64,000 bases of DNA from Terriglobales bacterium (GTDB taxonomy: Bacteria; Acidobacteriota; Terriglobia; Terriglobales; Acidobacteriaceae), in NCBI GenBank assembly GCA_035691485.1, contig DASSIZ010000117.1, positions 62,001-126,000 of the forward strand. Direction: 5' to 3'. Below are positions 1-8,029 of the stretch, in pieces (positions within the stretch are counted from its first letter, which is position 1; every line of letters starts with the position of its first letter). Made by a program: the position numbers and the translations under genes. The notes beneath the pieces are model-generated. The model did not search any database. It was not told where the DNA came from and saw only the letters and a program-made list of their open reading frames with translations.

Positions 1-1
1 A

Positions 2-637
2 GGAACCGCCGTCCTGGCAGCGCGTTCGCAGGGCGAAATGATCGCCCGCCACGGTCGCCTGACCACGTACCTTGTCACCATGTTCTGGGAATACGTGTTG
101 GTCGGTTACATCTTGTGGGGCGCGCAAAAGAAGAACGTCACCTTGCGCGACCTGGCAGGCGGAAGGTGGAACACGCCGAAAGACTTCGCCAAAGACTGGG
201 CGTTCGCATTCGGGTTCTGGATCCTCGCCGCGGGCATCCTGGCAGGATTGTCGTACGCGCTGGGCTTGGCTTCGCCGACGCAGATGGCGGAAGCAAAGAA
301 GCACATCGGGCCGCTGTTGCCGGCCAACGGAGTGGAACTCGGAGTCTGGCTCGCGCTCAGCGCCACCGCCGGGTTCTGCGAGGAGATCATGTTCCGTGGC
401 TACCTGCAAAAACAATTGTCCGCAGCTACGCGCAGCGAGGCCTGGGGAATTGTGCTGCAGGCGATTTTCTTCGGCATCGCACATTACTACCAGGGTCCCC
501 GCCGCGTAGTCCTGATCGGAGTGTACGGCGCGATGTTCGGGATGCTCGCGGCGTGGAGGAGGAGCTTGCGGCCGGGAATGTTCGCTCACGCCCTGCAGGA
601 TTCCGTCAGCGGCATCGCGTCACGGTTACTGAAGTAA
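2..637 (+). CDS. CPBP-family intramembrane metalloprotease (5' end outside window)
   Basis: Multi-pass membrane protein of the CPBP (CAAX protease / bacteriocin-processing, Abi) family, glutamate-dependent proteases of the inner membrane. Seen: the family motif EEIMFRGYL (the E-E-x3-R signature), then FFGIAH with the second-motif histidine, then HALQD near the C-terminus, all in the expected order and spacing. The reading frame stays open to the window edge. The first internal ATG is at 38, but at only 199 residues from there the protein would be short for the family, so the true start probably lies upstream. Substrate cannot be told from sequence. The next gene on this strand is 170 bases away with its own promoter. 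Confidence 0.85.
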   Translation, partial: GTAVLAARSQGEMIARHGRLTTYLVTMFWEYVLVGYILWGAQKKNVTLRDLAGGRWNTPKDFAKDWAFAFGFWILAAGILAGLSYALGLASPTQMAEAKKHIGPLLPANGVELGVWLALSATAGFCEEIMFRGYLQKQLSAATRSEAWGIVLQAIFFGIAHYYQGPRRVVLIGVYGAMFGMLAAWRRSLRPGMFAHALQDSVSGIASRLLK

Positions 638-720
638 GCTTCCGCACGAAATTCGTGTTGCGAGGCGGCATGAAATCCCCGCGCGCGAATGTGCGATCTC
701 TGGTTCCGTGGATTTTTTGC

Positions 721-749
721 TTGACTTCGTTTTTGAATGACTCTATACA
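721..749 (+). promoter_or_regulatory. Strong sigma70-type promoter for the mini-gene at 811
   Basis: TTGACT (721-726), a 17-base spacer, then TATACA (744-749): one mismatch to TTGACA and two to TATAAT at optimal spacing. Predicted transcription start is near 756-758. The first base of the -35 follows a T-rich stretch. It lies about 60 bases upstream of the lysine-rich mini-gene and 84 bases after the CPBP stop, so it should drive a separate short transcript. Confidence 0.6.
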
Positions 750-810
750 ATCAAGCAATTGCAACAGTACGTTGTTGCGAATCCATGAACAATGGAAGGG
801 AGAATAGATC

Positions 811-864
811 ATGGCAACGAAAAAGGGTGGCAAGAAGGCTGCAAAGAAAACCAAGAAGCACTAA
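811..864 (+). CDS. 17-residue lysine-rich peptide (mini-gene)
   Basis: ATG-to-TAA frame encoding MATKKGGKKAAKKTKKH, with 9 lysines in 17 residues and no acidic residue. Support for it being real: a purine-rich ribosome site (GGAAGGGAG, about 793-801) at suitable distance, a near-consensus promoter upstream (721-749) and a clear intrinsic terminator just downstream (884-916). Together these define a transcript of about 155 bases with this frame in its centre. Composition resembles the basic tails of histone-H1-like or nucleoid proteins, so nucleic-acid binding is a guess only. It could instead be the coding part of a small regulatory RNA. I recognise no family. Confidence 0.55.
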   Translation: MATKKGGKKAAKKTKKH

Positions 865-883
865 GCCTTCACACTGAAGCAAA

Positions 884-916
884 GGGGGACGCCCAAAGCG
901 TCCCCTAAGTTTTTTG
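884..916 (+). terminator. Rho-independent terminator after the lysine-rich mini-gene
   Basis: Perfect 8-bp stem GGGGACGC (885-892) / GCGTCCCC (898-905) with loop CCAAA, followed by a run of T at 910-915. It sits 20 bases after the mini-gene stop. It is also close to the 3' end of the converging helicase gene (stop at 931), but the T run follows on the plus strand only. Confidence 0.85.
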
Positions 917-930
917 TCCGCAAGTTTTGT

Positions 931-3831
931 TCAGCTCGTTCCTACCGCGCTCGAAATCACCCACAGCTTCTGCTCGGTTGCTGGACACAGGTTGCGAAAG
1001 TCGCAGCTGTGGCACCAGAAGCCCGGCTTGGCCTGAAAGTGTTCGGCGGCAATCCCCTCGGCAACGGTGACAATTTTGGCGCGAGTCTCCGCCATGGCAT
1101 CGCCGTCGCGCCGGGTCAGGACTTGGGAGTTGTCCTCGAGGTTGTGAATGACCAGTTCGCCGGCTTCTGCATCGAGCGTCTCGCGGGCGGCGATGGCGTA
1201 GATAGACAGTTGCAGACTGTCGTCCGCCTTCTTCTGATCAAATGCCGATCCGGTCTTGAAATCCACGATGCGCAGCCGGTGGTCGGCGGAGCGGTCTACG
1301 CGGTCCATGCGGCCACGCACACGTATCCCGTCAACTTTCATGTCGAAGGTTCGTTCCGCGTGCAAGACCGCCGGCGCCGGGCCTGCGGCGAGAGACGCGA
1401 GATAAGCGCTCAGATGTCGGGCGCCCTGCTGCTCGAACAGCCGGCGCTGATATTCGTCGTCGAAGCGGGCTTCCGCCATGCGCTCCCGGAATTGCTGCAG
1501 CACCTCGCCCTCGCTGCGCGGCCGTTCCGCGATGATGGCCTGGTGAATGTCGCGCAGGACATCGTGAACGATCTGTCCATAGACCATGGCTGCCGAAGCG
1601 GGCCCCGGAATGCGCCAGTCGTACATCAGCTTGTACTTCAGCGGGCAGGTATCGTAGGCGTCAATGGAAGTGGCGCTCAGGGGGCGCTGCCGGATGTCGG
1701 CACGCGGCTTCATCAGGAGCCAAGCCACGATCCCCGAAGTGTCCGCCGCAGCCGCAGCAAGGTTCGCGGTGAACGGACGCGCTCGGCGTTGCGTCCAACA
1801 GCCCTTGGCAAGATCGCTCCGCATCACCAGGCGCAGCAGGCCGGCGGGACTGATGTCCTTCCCGGTTCCAGGGCGGGCATAGACATGAAGCGAATCGCGG
1901 GCGCGCGTGAGGGCGACGTAAAACAGACGGCGCTCTTCCTCCTGCTGGATTTGCTTGCCGTCGTCGGTGCGCGGCATTTCGCGAAGCGCCTGCGGAAATT
2001 CGAACAAGGTTTCGCGGTAGCTGACCGGGAACGAGCCGGAATTGGCGCGCAGCACGAAGACGGTGTTGAACTCCAGGCCTTTGGCCGAGTGCACGGTCAT
2101 CAACTGCACCGCGCCATTGTGCTCGGGCACGGGCATCTCCAGTACGCCGCCGGCATCGCGAAACAATTCGAGGTAACCCATCAGTTCCTCGAGCGAACCG
2201 GTTTCGGTGATGGGCTTGGCGTGCCACTTGTCCACGAACTCGCGAAAGACGCGCACTTCCTCATCGAACTCAGAAAAACGGAAGCTGCGGACCACGTAAT
2301 CGCATACCCGCGAGGCATTCCAGTCCACCGATGCGGCGTAGCTGCGCGCCTTTTCCACGGCGGCCAGCACGCGCGGTCCGCCTGGAATTTGCTTGAGCAG
2401 GGTCGCGAAGGATGCTTCGCGCGAGGCCGAGGCCAGCGCCGCGCGCATGGCTTCGCCGTCGATGGTAAACATGGGAAGCGCGGCGACACGGAAAAGCGCC
2501 TCCGAATTCGCCAGGCTGGCAACCGCTCCCAGGCAGGCCACCAGATCGCGAATGACGGCGGTGTCGAAGATGTCCAGCCCTTTTACGACGAACGGTATTT
2601 TGCGCTCCGACAGGGCGCGGGCGATTTCCTCGCGATGGGAGTTCTGCCGGTAGATGACGGCAATGCTTCCCGAAGCATCCAGCTTTCGCATCTCGTCGAT
2701 AGCGGCAGCAATGTCGGCGGCTTCTTCCTCCTTGCCGCCGTTGAGAACGATTTCCATTTTCTGCGGGACCAGCGGCTTCCCATCGTCTGTTGCGCGCTGT
2801 TCGCGGGCCGAGCGCAGTGGCTGGCGAACGTACTCGCGGCCGCCCGGCAGCGGACAATGAACGGCGGGATTGAGCAGAATGACGGAATAGGCGCAGTGAA
2901 GAATGTGAGAGGTCGAACGCTGGTTTTCCTTTAGCGCCACCGCCTTGGATCTCGGAAAGCGCCGCAGGAATTCCTCGAAGGCAGCGCTGGAAGCGCCGCG
3001 GAAGCGAAAGATAGCCTGGTCGGGATCGCCGACGGCGAATACGTTCTGCTCGTCGCCAGCGAGCAACTTTGCCAGTTCGATCTGCGCCACGTTGGCATCC
3101 TGGAATTCGTCAATCAGGAGAAAGCGCGCTTTCTCCTGCTCGCTGCGAAGGACGGCAGGATCGGCGCGCAGCAGCCGGACGGCGCGGGTGATCATGTCGC
3201 CAAAGGTTCCCAGGTTCTCCTCGCGCAGCATGGCTTCCACGCGGGTGAAGACGCGGGCGATTTCCTGGCAACGCTCCATGTGTTCAGCGAGCGTGATGGC
3301 GTCACACTGCTTGGACTTCGTGACCCGCGGCAGTTCGTGCTTGCCCGCCCGCAGCTGCTCCACATAAGCGGTGAAGCGCGCGGCATCGACCAGTTCGTCC
3401 TGGCAGCGACTGAAGAAGTCGAGCAGCGCGTTGAGGAATTCATGCGGCCTGGGCGCCTTGATGTAGTACTTCAGCCCGAGCGTGTCGAGGCGGCGCCGCA
3501 GCAGGATCCAGAGGTCTTTCTCTTCCAGGAGCCGGAAATCCTGCCGGGCTCGTTGCAGGATGCCGTAGCAGAGCGCGTGGAAGGTGCAGGCGCGCCATCC
3601 GGTTGGGACGCCGCGCTCGCCGAGCTTCTCCACCAGTTCGGCTGCGGACTTGTCGGTGTAAGTGACCGCGAGAATTTCCTGCGGGCGAGCTTCGCCGCTC
3701 GCGACCAGCTGCGCGATGCGCTCCACCAGCACCTTGGTTTTGCCCGTACCAGCCCCGGCGATGACCACCATCGGCCCGCGGACGTGCTCGATGGCTTGCC
3801 GCTGCTGCGGATTGGGAACGAAGCCGCTCAT
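931..3831 (-). CDS. UvrD/Rep-family DNA helicase with C-terminal PD-(D/E)XK Fe-S nuclease domain
   Basis: Superfamily 1A helicase fused to a RecB/AddB-type nuclease, 966 aa. Seen in order: Walker A AGAGTGKT near residue 25; motif II IDEFQD; motif III GDPDQAIFRFRGA; motif V TVHSAKGLEF; motif VI FYVALTRAR; then a nuclease region with IVDFKTG and QLSIY, typical PD-(D/E)XK motifs. One cysteine before the nuclease motifs (YDTCPLKYK) and three at the extreme C-terminus (CHSCDFRNLC) match the four-cysteine 4Fe-4S staple of AddB/Cas4-type nucleases. Helicase and nuclease in a single chain suggest double-strand-break end processing, as in AddAB/AdnAB. No second subunit lies nearby. It is distinct from plain UvrD/PcrA, which lack the nuclease. 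Confidence 0.9.
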   Translation of the reverse strand: MSGFVPNPQQRQAIEHVRGPMVVIAGAGTGKTKVLVERIAQLVASGEARPQEILAVTYTDKSAAELVEKLGERGVPTGWRACTFHALCYGILQRARQDFRLLEEKDLWILLRRRLDTLGLKYYIKAPRPHEFLNALLDFFSRCQDELVDAARFTAYVEQLRAGKHELPRVTKSKQCDAITLAEHMERCQEIARVFTRVEAMLREENLGTFGDMITRAVRLLRADPAVLRSEQEKARFLLIDEFQDANVAQIELAKLLAGDEQNVFAVGDPDQAIFRFRGASSAAFEEFLRRFPRSKAVALKENQRSTSHILHCAYSVILLNPAVHCPLPGGREYVRQPLRSAREQRATDDGKPLVPQKMEIVLNGGKEEEAADIAAAIDEMRKLDASGSIAVIYRQNSHREEIARALSERKIPFVVKGLDIFDTAVIRDLVACLGAVASLANSEALFRVAALPMFTIDGEAMRAALASASREASFATLLKQIPGGPRVLAAVEKARSYAASVDWNASRVCDYVVRSFRFSEFDEEVRVFREFVDKWHAKPITETGSLEELMGYLELFRDAGGVLEMPVPEHNGAVQLMTVHSAKGLEFNTVFVLRANSGSFPVSYRETLFEFPQALREMPRTDDGKQIQQEEERRLFYVALTRARDSLHVYARPGTGKDISPAGLLRLVMRSDLAKGCWTQRRARPFTANLAAAAADTSGIVAWLLMKPRADIRQRPLSATSIDAYDTCPLKYKLMYDWRIPGPASAAMVYGQIVHDVLRDIHQAIIAERPRSEGEVLQQFRERMAEARFDDEYQRRLFEQQGARHLSAYLASLAAGPAPAVLHAERTFDMKVDGIRVRGRMDRVDRSADHRLRIVDFKTGSAFDQKKADDSLQLSIYAIAARETLDAEAGELVIHNLEDNSQVLTRRDGDAMAETRAKIVTVAEGIAAEHFQAKPGFWCHSCDFRNLCPATEQKLWVISSAVGTS

Positions 3832-3941
3832 CTGCTCTCTTCGGGGAAGCAGTTGATTATGTGGGAGGAGCAGAAGGTCAGCAACTCGGAATTTGCCTTA
3901 CAAGCAACCCGAGGCTAATACCGAGTTCCTGGCGACGTAGA

Positions 3942-4691
3942 CTATTGGTGGTTGATTTCCGATAACGTGATGGCGAGCGCTGCGATGGCGGCGGTTTCGG
4001 CGCGCAAGATGGTGCGGCCGAGCGAAGCGGAGGCCCAGCCCGCAGCCTTAAATGAGGCGAGTTCATCAGCGGCCCAGCCACCCTCGGGGCCAACGGCGAG
4101 AGCGACCGTCAATGGTCCACCGCCCGTTGTTGATGCGGCTTTGGGAAGCGAATCTTGGTCAAGAGCCTGCCTCAAACTCAAGCCGGCTTCTGTCTCCGCA
4201 AGCATGATGCGCAATTCGGCCGGCAGCGTCAGCGCCCCTTTCAGCGGCTGGGGCGTGACGACCTCCGGAGGCGCGATACGCCGAGACTGTTGCGCCGCCT
4301 CGTGCACGATCCGACGCCAGCGCTCAACCCGCTTCGCAGCGGCGGATGCGAGGTGCGTTTCAGTTCGACGCGCCAGGACCGGCAAGATGGCCGCCACTCC
4401 CAACTCGGTCGCCTTCTCGATCGCCCACTCCATGCGATCGAACTTGAAGACGGCGAGCAGCAGGGTCAGGCGCGTGACTTCCTTTTGCGGTACCTGGTCG
4501 CCGAGTTCGAACTCCACCCGGTTATCGGCGACATGGACCACCCGCCCCAGTCGCACCGATTCGCCGGTGGAGACCTCGAACTCCTGCCCCACGCGCACGC
4601 GCAGCGAGCGCGCCAGGTGCTCGGCGTTTCGTCCCAACAGGATCGCGCGCTCGCCGGAGACCTGGTCGGCAATCCAGCGGCGGCGCGTCAT
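3942..4691 (-). CDS. rsmE: 16S rRNA (uracil-1498-N3)-methyltransferase RsmE
   Basis: 249-aa SPOUT methyltransferase that methylates U1498 of 16S rRNA. Seen: an N-terminal PUA-like part (residues 1-70), the family stretch KFDRMEWAIEKATELGV, and the C-terminal SAM-binding knot with VGPEGGW and LGRTILRAETA, which are RsmE hallmarks. The start at 4691 overlaps the stop of the upstream membrane-protein gene by four bases (ATGA). Much longer frames from further upstream have no homologous N-terminus. It is the last gene of the hrcA-grpE-dnaJ run. DnaJ-RsmE adjacency is common in bacteria. Confidence 0.93.
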   Translation of the reverse strand: MTRRRWIADQVSGERAILLGRNAEHLARSLRVRVGQEFEVSTGESVRLGRVVHVADNRVEFELGDQVPQKEVTRLTLLLAVFKFDRMEWAIEKATELGVAAILPVLARRTETHLASAAAKRVERWRRIVHEAAQQSRRIAPPEVVTPQPLKGALTLPAELRIMLAETEAGLSLRQALDQDSLPKAASTTGGGPLTVALAVGPEGGWAADELASFKAAGWASASLGRTILRAETAAIAALAITLSEINHQ

Positions 4692-5065
4692 TTGCGGATC
4701 AGGAAAAACCAGGTCGCGGCGGCGGCAGCGGCGTATGCGAAACCGAAATAACGGTTCTGGCGGGCCAGGCTTTGTTCTTCCGGCGACTTCGCGTTGCCGA
4801 TCATCTCCAGCCCGGTCAGTATGCCAATGAAAAACGCGACGATCATCCAACGCTGGTGGGAATAGAAGAAATAGACGGGGACGAGAACCACCGATCCGAG
4901 CAGCGAAGTCCATCCCCACATGCGGTGCCGCGCCCGGGCCTTCGGTTCGGAAATCTTCTGGCTGGTGATCTGGGCGAAGTTTTTCGCCTGCGCCAGCCGG
5001 ACAATGGCGGGCAGCGCCGTAGCGATCAGCAGGAACCATGAGTAGTAGCGCGCGAATTTATCCAA
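4688..5065 (-). CDS. Small hypothetical membrane protein between dnaJ and rsmE
   Basis: About 125 aa with four probable membrane segments: near the start ([16 protein letters not shown]), then [32 protein letters not shown], and a C-terminal alanine-rich one ending in IRK. I chose the TTG at 5065, which overlaps the dnaJ stop (TTGGATAA) in the way expected of translationally coupled genes. An ATG at 5122 would push 65 bases into dnaJ. The end overlaps rsmE by four bases. No family recognised. The position makes it part of the heat-shock operon. Confidence 0.7.
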   Translation of the reverse strand: MDKFARYYSWFLLIATALPAIVRLAQAKNFAQITSQKISEPKARARHRMWGWTSLLGSVVLVPVYFFYSHQRWMIVAFFIGILTGLEMIGNAKSPEEQSLARQNRYFGFAYAAAAAATWFFLIRK

Positions 5066-6194
5066 AGATGTCTTTGACCTTCCCGAGAATGGTGGCCCGC
5101 TGCGGCTTGTTCTCGATGCCATCGGTTCCCGCGAATTCCTGCAGCAGTTCGCGCTGGCGCTTGGTCAGCTTGGAAGGGGTGTGCACCCTCACTTCCACGA
5201 ACAAGTCGCCTTTGCCGCGCCCGTTCAGGACCGGGGCGCCGCGGTTGCGGAGCTTGAACACTGTTCCACTCTGCGTGCCGTCAGGAATCTTGAGCTTCTC
5301 CACGCCTTCCAGGGTGGGAATCTCAATTTCCGCCCCCAGAGTCGCCTGCGAGAAGGAAATGGGGACAACGCAGTGCAAGTCCTTGCCCTCTCGCTCAAAC
5401 ATCGAGTGCTCCTTAACGTGGAGCACGATATAGAGATCGCCCGCAGGTCCGGCGTGCGTGCCGGCTTCTCCCTGGCTGGAGTATCGAATGCGCGTGCCGT
5501 CTTCGACTCCGGCGGGCACCTTGACGTCAATCATGCGCTCGCGGACTTGGCGGCCTTCCCCGCGGCACGCCTTGCAAGGGTCGGTAATCACGCTGCCGCG
5601 TCCCTGGCAGGCGCTACACGTCCTGGCGATGCTGAAGAATCCCTGCTGATATCGCACTTGGCCGCGACCGCCGCAGGTGCGGCAAGTTGTCGGGCCATGT
5701 CCGGGCGCAACCCCCGAACCTTCGCAGGTTTCGCAGGCTTCGTGGCGGCGGACGCTGACCTTCTTCTCGACCCCGAATACCGCTTCTTCGAACTCGAGCG
5801 TGAGATCGTGACGCAGGTCGGCGCCCCGCTGCGCCCAAGTGCGCTTACGGCCTCCCATGCCGCCGAACATGTCGCCCATGCCGAAGATGCTGCCGAGAAT
5901 GTCGCCGAGGTCGCCGAAATCCTGGAAAATCGTGGGATCGAATCCGCCGGCGCCCATCCCGCTTACGCCGGCATGGCCAAAGCGGTCGTAGGCCGAGCGC
6001 TTGTCGGCATCGGCGAGCACGGTGTACGCCTCGGTGCACTCCTTGAAGCGCTCCTCGGCGTCGGGATTGTCGGGATTGCGGTCGGGATGGTACTGCAAGG
6101 CGAGCTTGCGGTAGGCGCTTTTCACCTCCTGCTCGGTCGCGGTGCGGGTTACACCGAGAACTTCGTAATAATCGCGTTTGCCGTTGTTTGCCAA
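5058..6194 (-). CDS. dnaJ: Chaperone DnaJ (Hsp40)
   Basis: 378-aa type I Hsp40 that stimulates DnaK ATPase and binds unfolded proteins. Seen: J-domain with HPD at residues 36-38; a Gly/Phe-rich linker (about 75-120) including [12 protein letters not shown]; four CxxCxGxG zinc repeats ([32 protein letters not shown]); then the C-terminal substrate-binding region and dimer tail. Length is normal for the family. It follows grpE after an 80-base gap that contains a stable hairpin. The hrcA-grpE-dnaJ order and the CIRCE operator upstream of hrcA predict heat-shock control by HrcA. dnaK is not in this window. Confidence 0.97.
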   Translation of the reverse strand: MANNGKRDYYEVLGVTRTATEQEVKSAYRKLALQYHPDRNPDNPDAEERFKECTEAYTVLADADKRSAYDRFGHAGVSGMGAGGFDPTIFQDFGDLGDILGSIFGMGDMFGGMGGRKRTWAQRGADLRHDLTLEFEEAVFGVEKKVSVRRHEACETCEGSGVAPGHGPTTCRTCGGRGQVRYQQGFFSIARTCSACQGRGSVITDPCKACRGEGRQVRERMIDVKVPAGVEDGTRIRYSSQGEAGTHAGPAGDLYIVLHVKEHSMFEREGKDLHCVVPISFSQATLGAEIEIPTLEGVEKLKIPDGTQSGTVFKLRNRGAPVLNGRGKGDLFVEVRVHTPSKLTKRQRELLQEFAGTDGIENKPQRATILGKVKDIFG

Positions 6195-6230
6195 GCTTCC
6201 GTTTTGTTCTGGCCTTCGACTTCGGGTTGA

Positions 6231-6254
6231 GTTCCCGCGCTATGGCGCGGGAGC
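6231..6254 (-). other. Stable intergenic hairpin between grpE and dnaJ
   Basis: Perfect 8-bp palindrome TCCCGCGC (6233-6240) / GCGCGGGA (6245-6252) with loop TATG, extendable by a wobble and a G-C pair. No T run follows on either strand, so it is unlikely to be a simple terminator. In an operon mRNA it could protect or separate the grpE and dnaJ segments, or affect dnaJ translation, since the dnaJ start is about 40 bases downstream. Confidence 0.5.
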
Positions 6255-6274
6255 CAACCGGGAGTGCAACTCGC

Positions 6275-6844
6275 CTATTTTTTGGGATTCGTCGCGACGC
6301 GCACCATGGCCGGCCGCAGCAGCCTGTTCTTGAGTGTGTACCCGCGCTGCAACTCGTCGAGTACGTGGTGGTCCTCGGCCTCGTTGCTCTCGACCATCTG
6401 CACCGCCTGGTGCAGGTTAGGATCGAAGGGCTCGCCTCGCGCCGCGATCGGCTGCACTCCCAGCTTGCCCAACGCGTCATGGAACTGCCGGTTGATCAAC
6501 TCCAGTCCCTGGTGAAATTCTTCGCTGCTGCGCTCTGGAGTGGACAACGCGCGGTCGAAGCTGTCCAGCACCGGCAGCAGAGACTTGATGGCCTCCGCCA
6601 GCGCGAAATCCCGGAATTCCTGCTGCTCGCGCGCGTTGCGCTTGCGAAAATTATCGAATTCCGCCTGCAGTCGCGCCAAACGGTCCAGCAGCGTGTCACG
6701 CTCCTGGCGTAGCCGTTCGAGTTCCTCCTGCCGGGCGGCGGCCGCGCTTGCCGTTTCCTGTTCATTGCTCTCCGCCGGCGGCAATTCGTGCTCGAGATCG
6801 AGCGCCCGGCGATCGCCGTCAGTTTTTCCGTTTCCTGGTGCCAT
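6275..6844 (-). CDS. grpE: Nucleotide exchange factor GrpE
   Basis: 189-aa DnaK nucleotide exchange factor. Seen: a low-complexity N-terminus, a long coiled coil (LERLRQERDTLLDRLARLQAEFDNFRKR, residues about 43-70), then the globular part with LLPVLDSFDRAL and the C-terminal family motif VQKG-like stretch LQRGYTLKNRLLRPAMVRV. Six bases separate it from hrcA upstream, so the two are surely co-transcribed. Expected to be under HrcA/CIRCE heat-shock control. Confidence 0.96.
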   Translation of the reverse strand: MAPGNGKTDGDRRALDLEHELPPAESNEQETASAAAARQEELERLRQERDTLLDRLARLQAEFDNFRKRNAREQQEFRDFALAEAIKSLLPVLDSFDRALSTPERSSEEFHQGLELINRQFHDALGKLGVQPIAARGEPFDPNLHQAVQMVESNEAEDHHVLDELQRGYTLKNRLLRPAMVRVATNPKK

Positions 6845-6850
6845 GGTTCC

Positions 6851-7897
6851 CTATTCCGAGTCGTTCAGTATGCGGTCGAAAAGCCGCGCGATGTACGACA
6901 CCGCCGTGATGGTGTGCTGGTAATCGATGCGGGTGGGTCCGATCACCGCCAGCGATCCCATCACTTCCTCGCCGACGCGCGCCGGTGCGCCAATGAGCAC
7001 AAAATTCCGCAGGTAAGGCGCCGCTTCTTCCAGCCCGATAACCACTCGAACCGCTTCCTGCTTGGCATCAAGGTAAGCATTCAGCAACTGCACAACCTGC
7101 TGTTTTTCTTCCAGGGTCTGCAAAAGCTGCCGCAGCCTCTGGCGGTCTTCCTCGCTGGTAACGAGGTTGGACGCCCCCTCCAGATAGATGCCGTGTGGCG
7201 CCTCCTCGGCTCCGATTGCGCCCTGTTTGTAGAGTTGCTCCAGGGATTGCATGAGCCGATCGTACTCGCTGCGCTCGGCCTGGATCCGTCGTTCCAACTC
7301 CGACTGAACCGCGGTCAGGGTCCAGCCGCGGAAGTTTTCATTGATGTAGCGAGCGGCAATTTCCAGGTCGGCTTGCGCCAAATCGGAGGTCATGCGCAGC
7401 ACGCGGTCGCGCACGACCCCGGACTTCATGACCACCACGGCCAAAATCTTCTTGTCCCCTAACCGGGAGAAGTAGATGTGATCCAGCGCGTTCTTGGGAC
7501 CGCCGCTGGTCAGGGTGATACCCACGCCGTGCGAAATCAGCGAAAGCACGTGCGACGTGCGCTCCATGAACTCCTGCACGTCGGTGACGCCGTGCAACGC
7601 CCCTTCGATCACTCCCTGGTCTTCGGGAGAGAGCTTGGCCTCCCCGCTTAGCTGGTCGACGTAATACCGGTAGGCGTCCGCCGTAGGCACGCGGCCAGCC
7701 GACGTATGAGGCTGGTCCAGAAATCCCGCGTCGCAGAGATCAGACATGACGTTGCGAATGGTCGCCGGACTGAGCCCCTCGCGATTGATGCGCGCCAGCG
7801 TACGCGAGCCAATGGGCTCACCCGTAGCAATGTAGCTTTCCACGATTGCGGTCAGGATCTCGTGTTCGCGGGGGCCGATTTGTCCACTCGGGGGCAT
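6851..7897 (-). CDS. hrcA: Heat-inducible transcription repressor HrcA
   Basis: 348-aa repressor of class I heat-shock genes. It binds CIRCE operators and needs GroEL for folding. Seen: N-terminal winged helix (REHEILTAIVESYIATGEPIGS at its start, then LSPATIRNVMSDL), the central HrcA fold, and the C-terminal IGPTRIDYQHTITAVSYIA stretch, all typical of HrcA. First gene of hrcA-grpE-dnaJ-membrane protein-rsmE. A CIRCE element lies about 100 bases upstream, immediately above the promoter, so autorepression is expected. Confidence 0.97.
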   Translation of the reverse strand: MPPSGQIGPREHEILTAIVESYIATGEPIGSRTLARINREGLSPATIRNVMSDLCDAGFLDQPHTSAGRVPTADAYRYYVDQLSGEAKLSPEDQGVIEGALHGVTDVQEFMERTSHVLSLISHGVGITLTSGGPKNALDHIYFSRLGDKKILAVVVMKSGVVRDRVLRMTSDLAQADLEIAARYINENFRGWTLTAVQSELERRIQAERSEYDRLMQSLEQLYKQGAIGAEEAPHGIYLEGASNLVTSEEDRQRLRQLLQTLEEKQQVVQLLNAYLDAKQEAVRVVIGLEEAAPYLRNFVLIGAPARVGEEVMGSLAVIGPTRIDYQHTITAVSYIARLFDRILNDSE

Positions 7898-7966
7898 AGG
7901 ACCTTAAGGCAAGCTCTAAGTACCTTTAGATGCAAAAACTTAGGATTCGATTCTCACCTTTCCTGA

Positions 7967-7995
7967 ATTGTAGGAAGAGAGGGGTGGGAAGTCAA
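7967..7995 (-). promoter_or_regulatory. Sigma70-type promoter of the hrcA-grpE-dnaJ operon
   Basis: Read on the minus strand: TTGACT (7995-7990), a 17-base spacer, TACAAT (7972-7967), one mismatch from each consensus hexamer. The predicted start of transcription near 7960 leaves a leader of about 60 bases before the hrcA ATG. The CIRCE repeat abuts the -35 box on the upstream side. Confidence 0.75.
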
Positions 7996-7997
7996 GG

Positions 7998-8024
7998 TTA
8001 GCAGTCACAAGGGCGGAGTGCTAA
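7998..8024 (-). promoter_or_regulatory. CIRCE operator (HrcA binding site)
   Basis: TTAGCAGTC (7998-8006), nine bases, GAGTGCTAA (8016-8024). The canonical CIRCE is TTAGCACTC-N9-GAGTGCTAA, so 17 of 18 arm positions match with exact spacing. The half-site next to the promoter carries the single change. It sits directly upstream of the -35 of the hrcA promoter, two bases away. Confidence 0.93.
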
Positions 8025-8029
8025 AGGAG

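Noticed and set aside
645-657. CACGAA-A-TTCGTG palindrome after the CPBP gene
   Set aside because: Too short with a one-base centre to form a hairpin; no T run and no known operator match.
1009-2934. Long plus-strand frame (641 codons) opposite the helicase gene
   Set aside because: It is antisense to a gene with clear helicase and nuclease motifs; composition (His/Arg/Gly-rich, no domain) is typical of GC-rich shadow frames.
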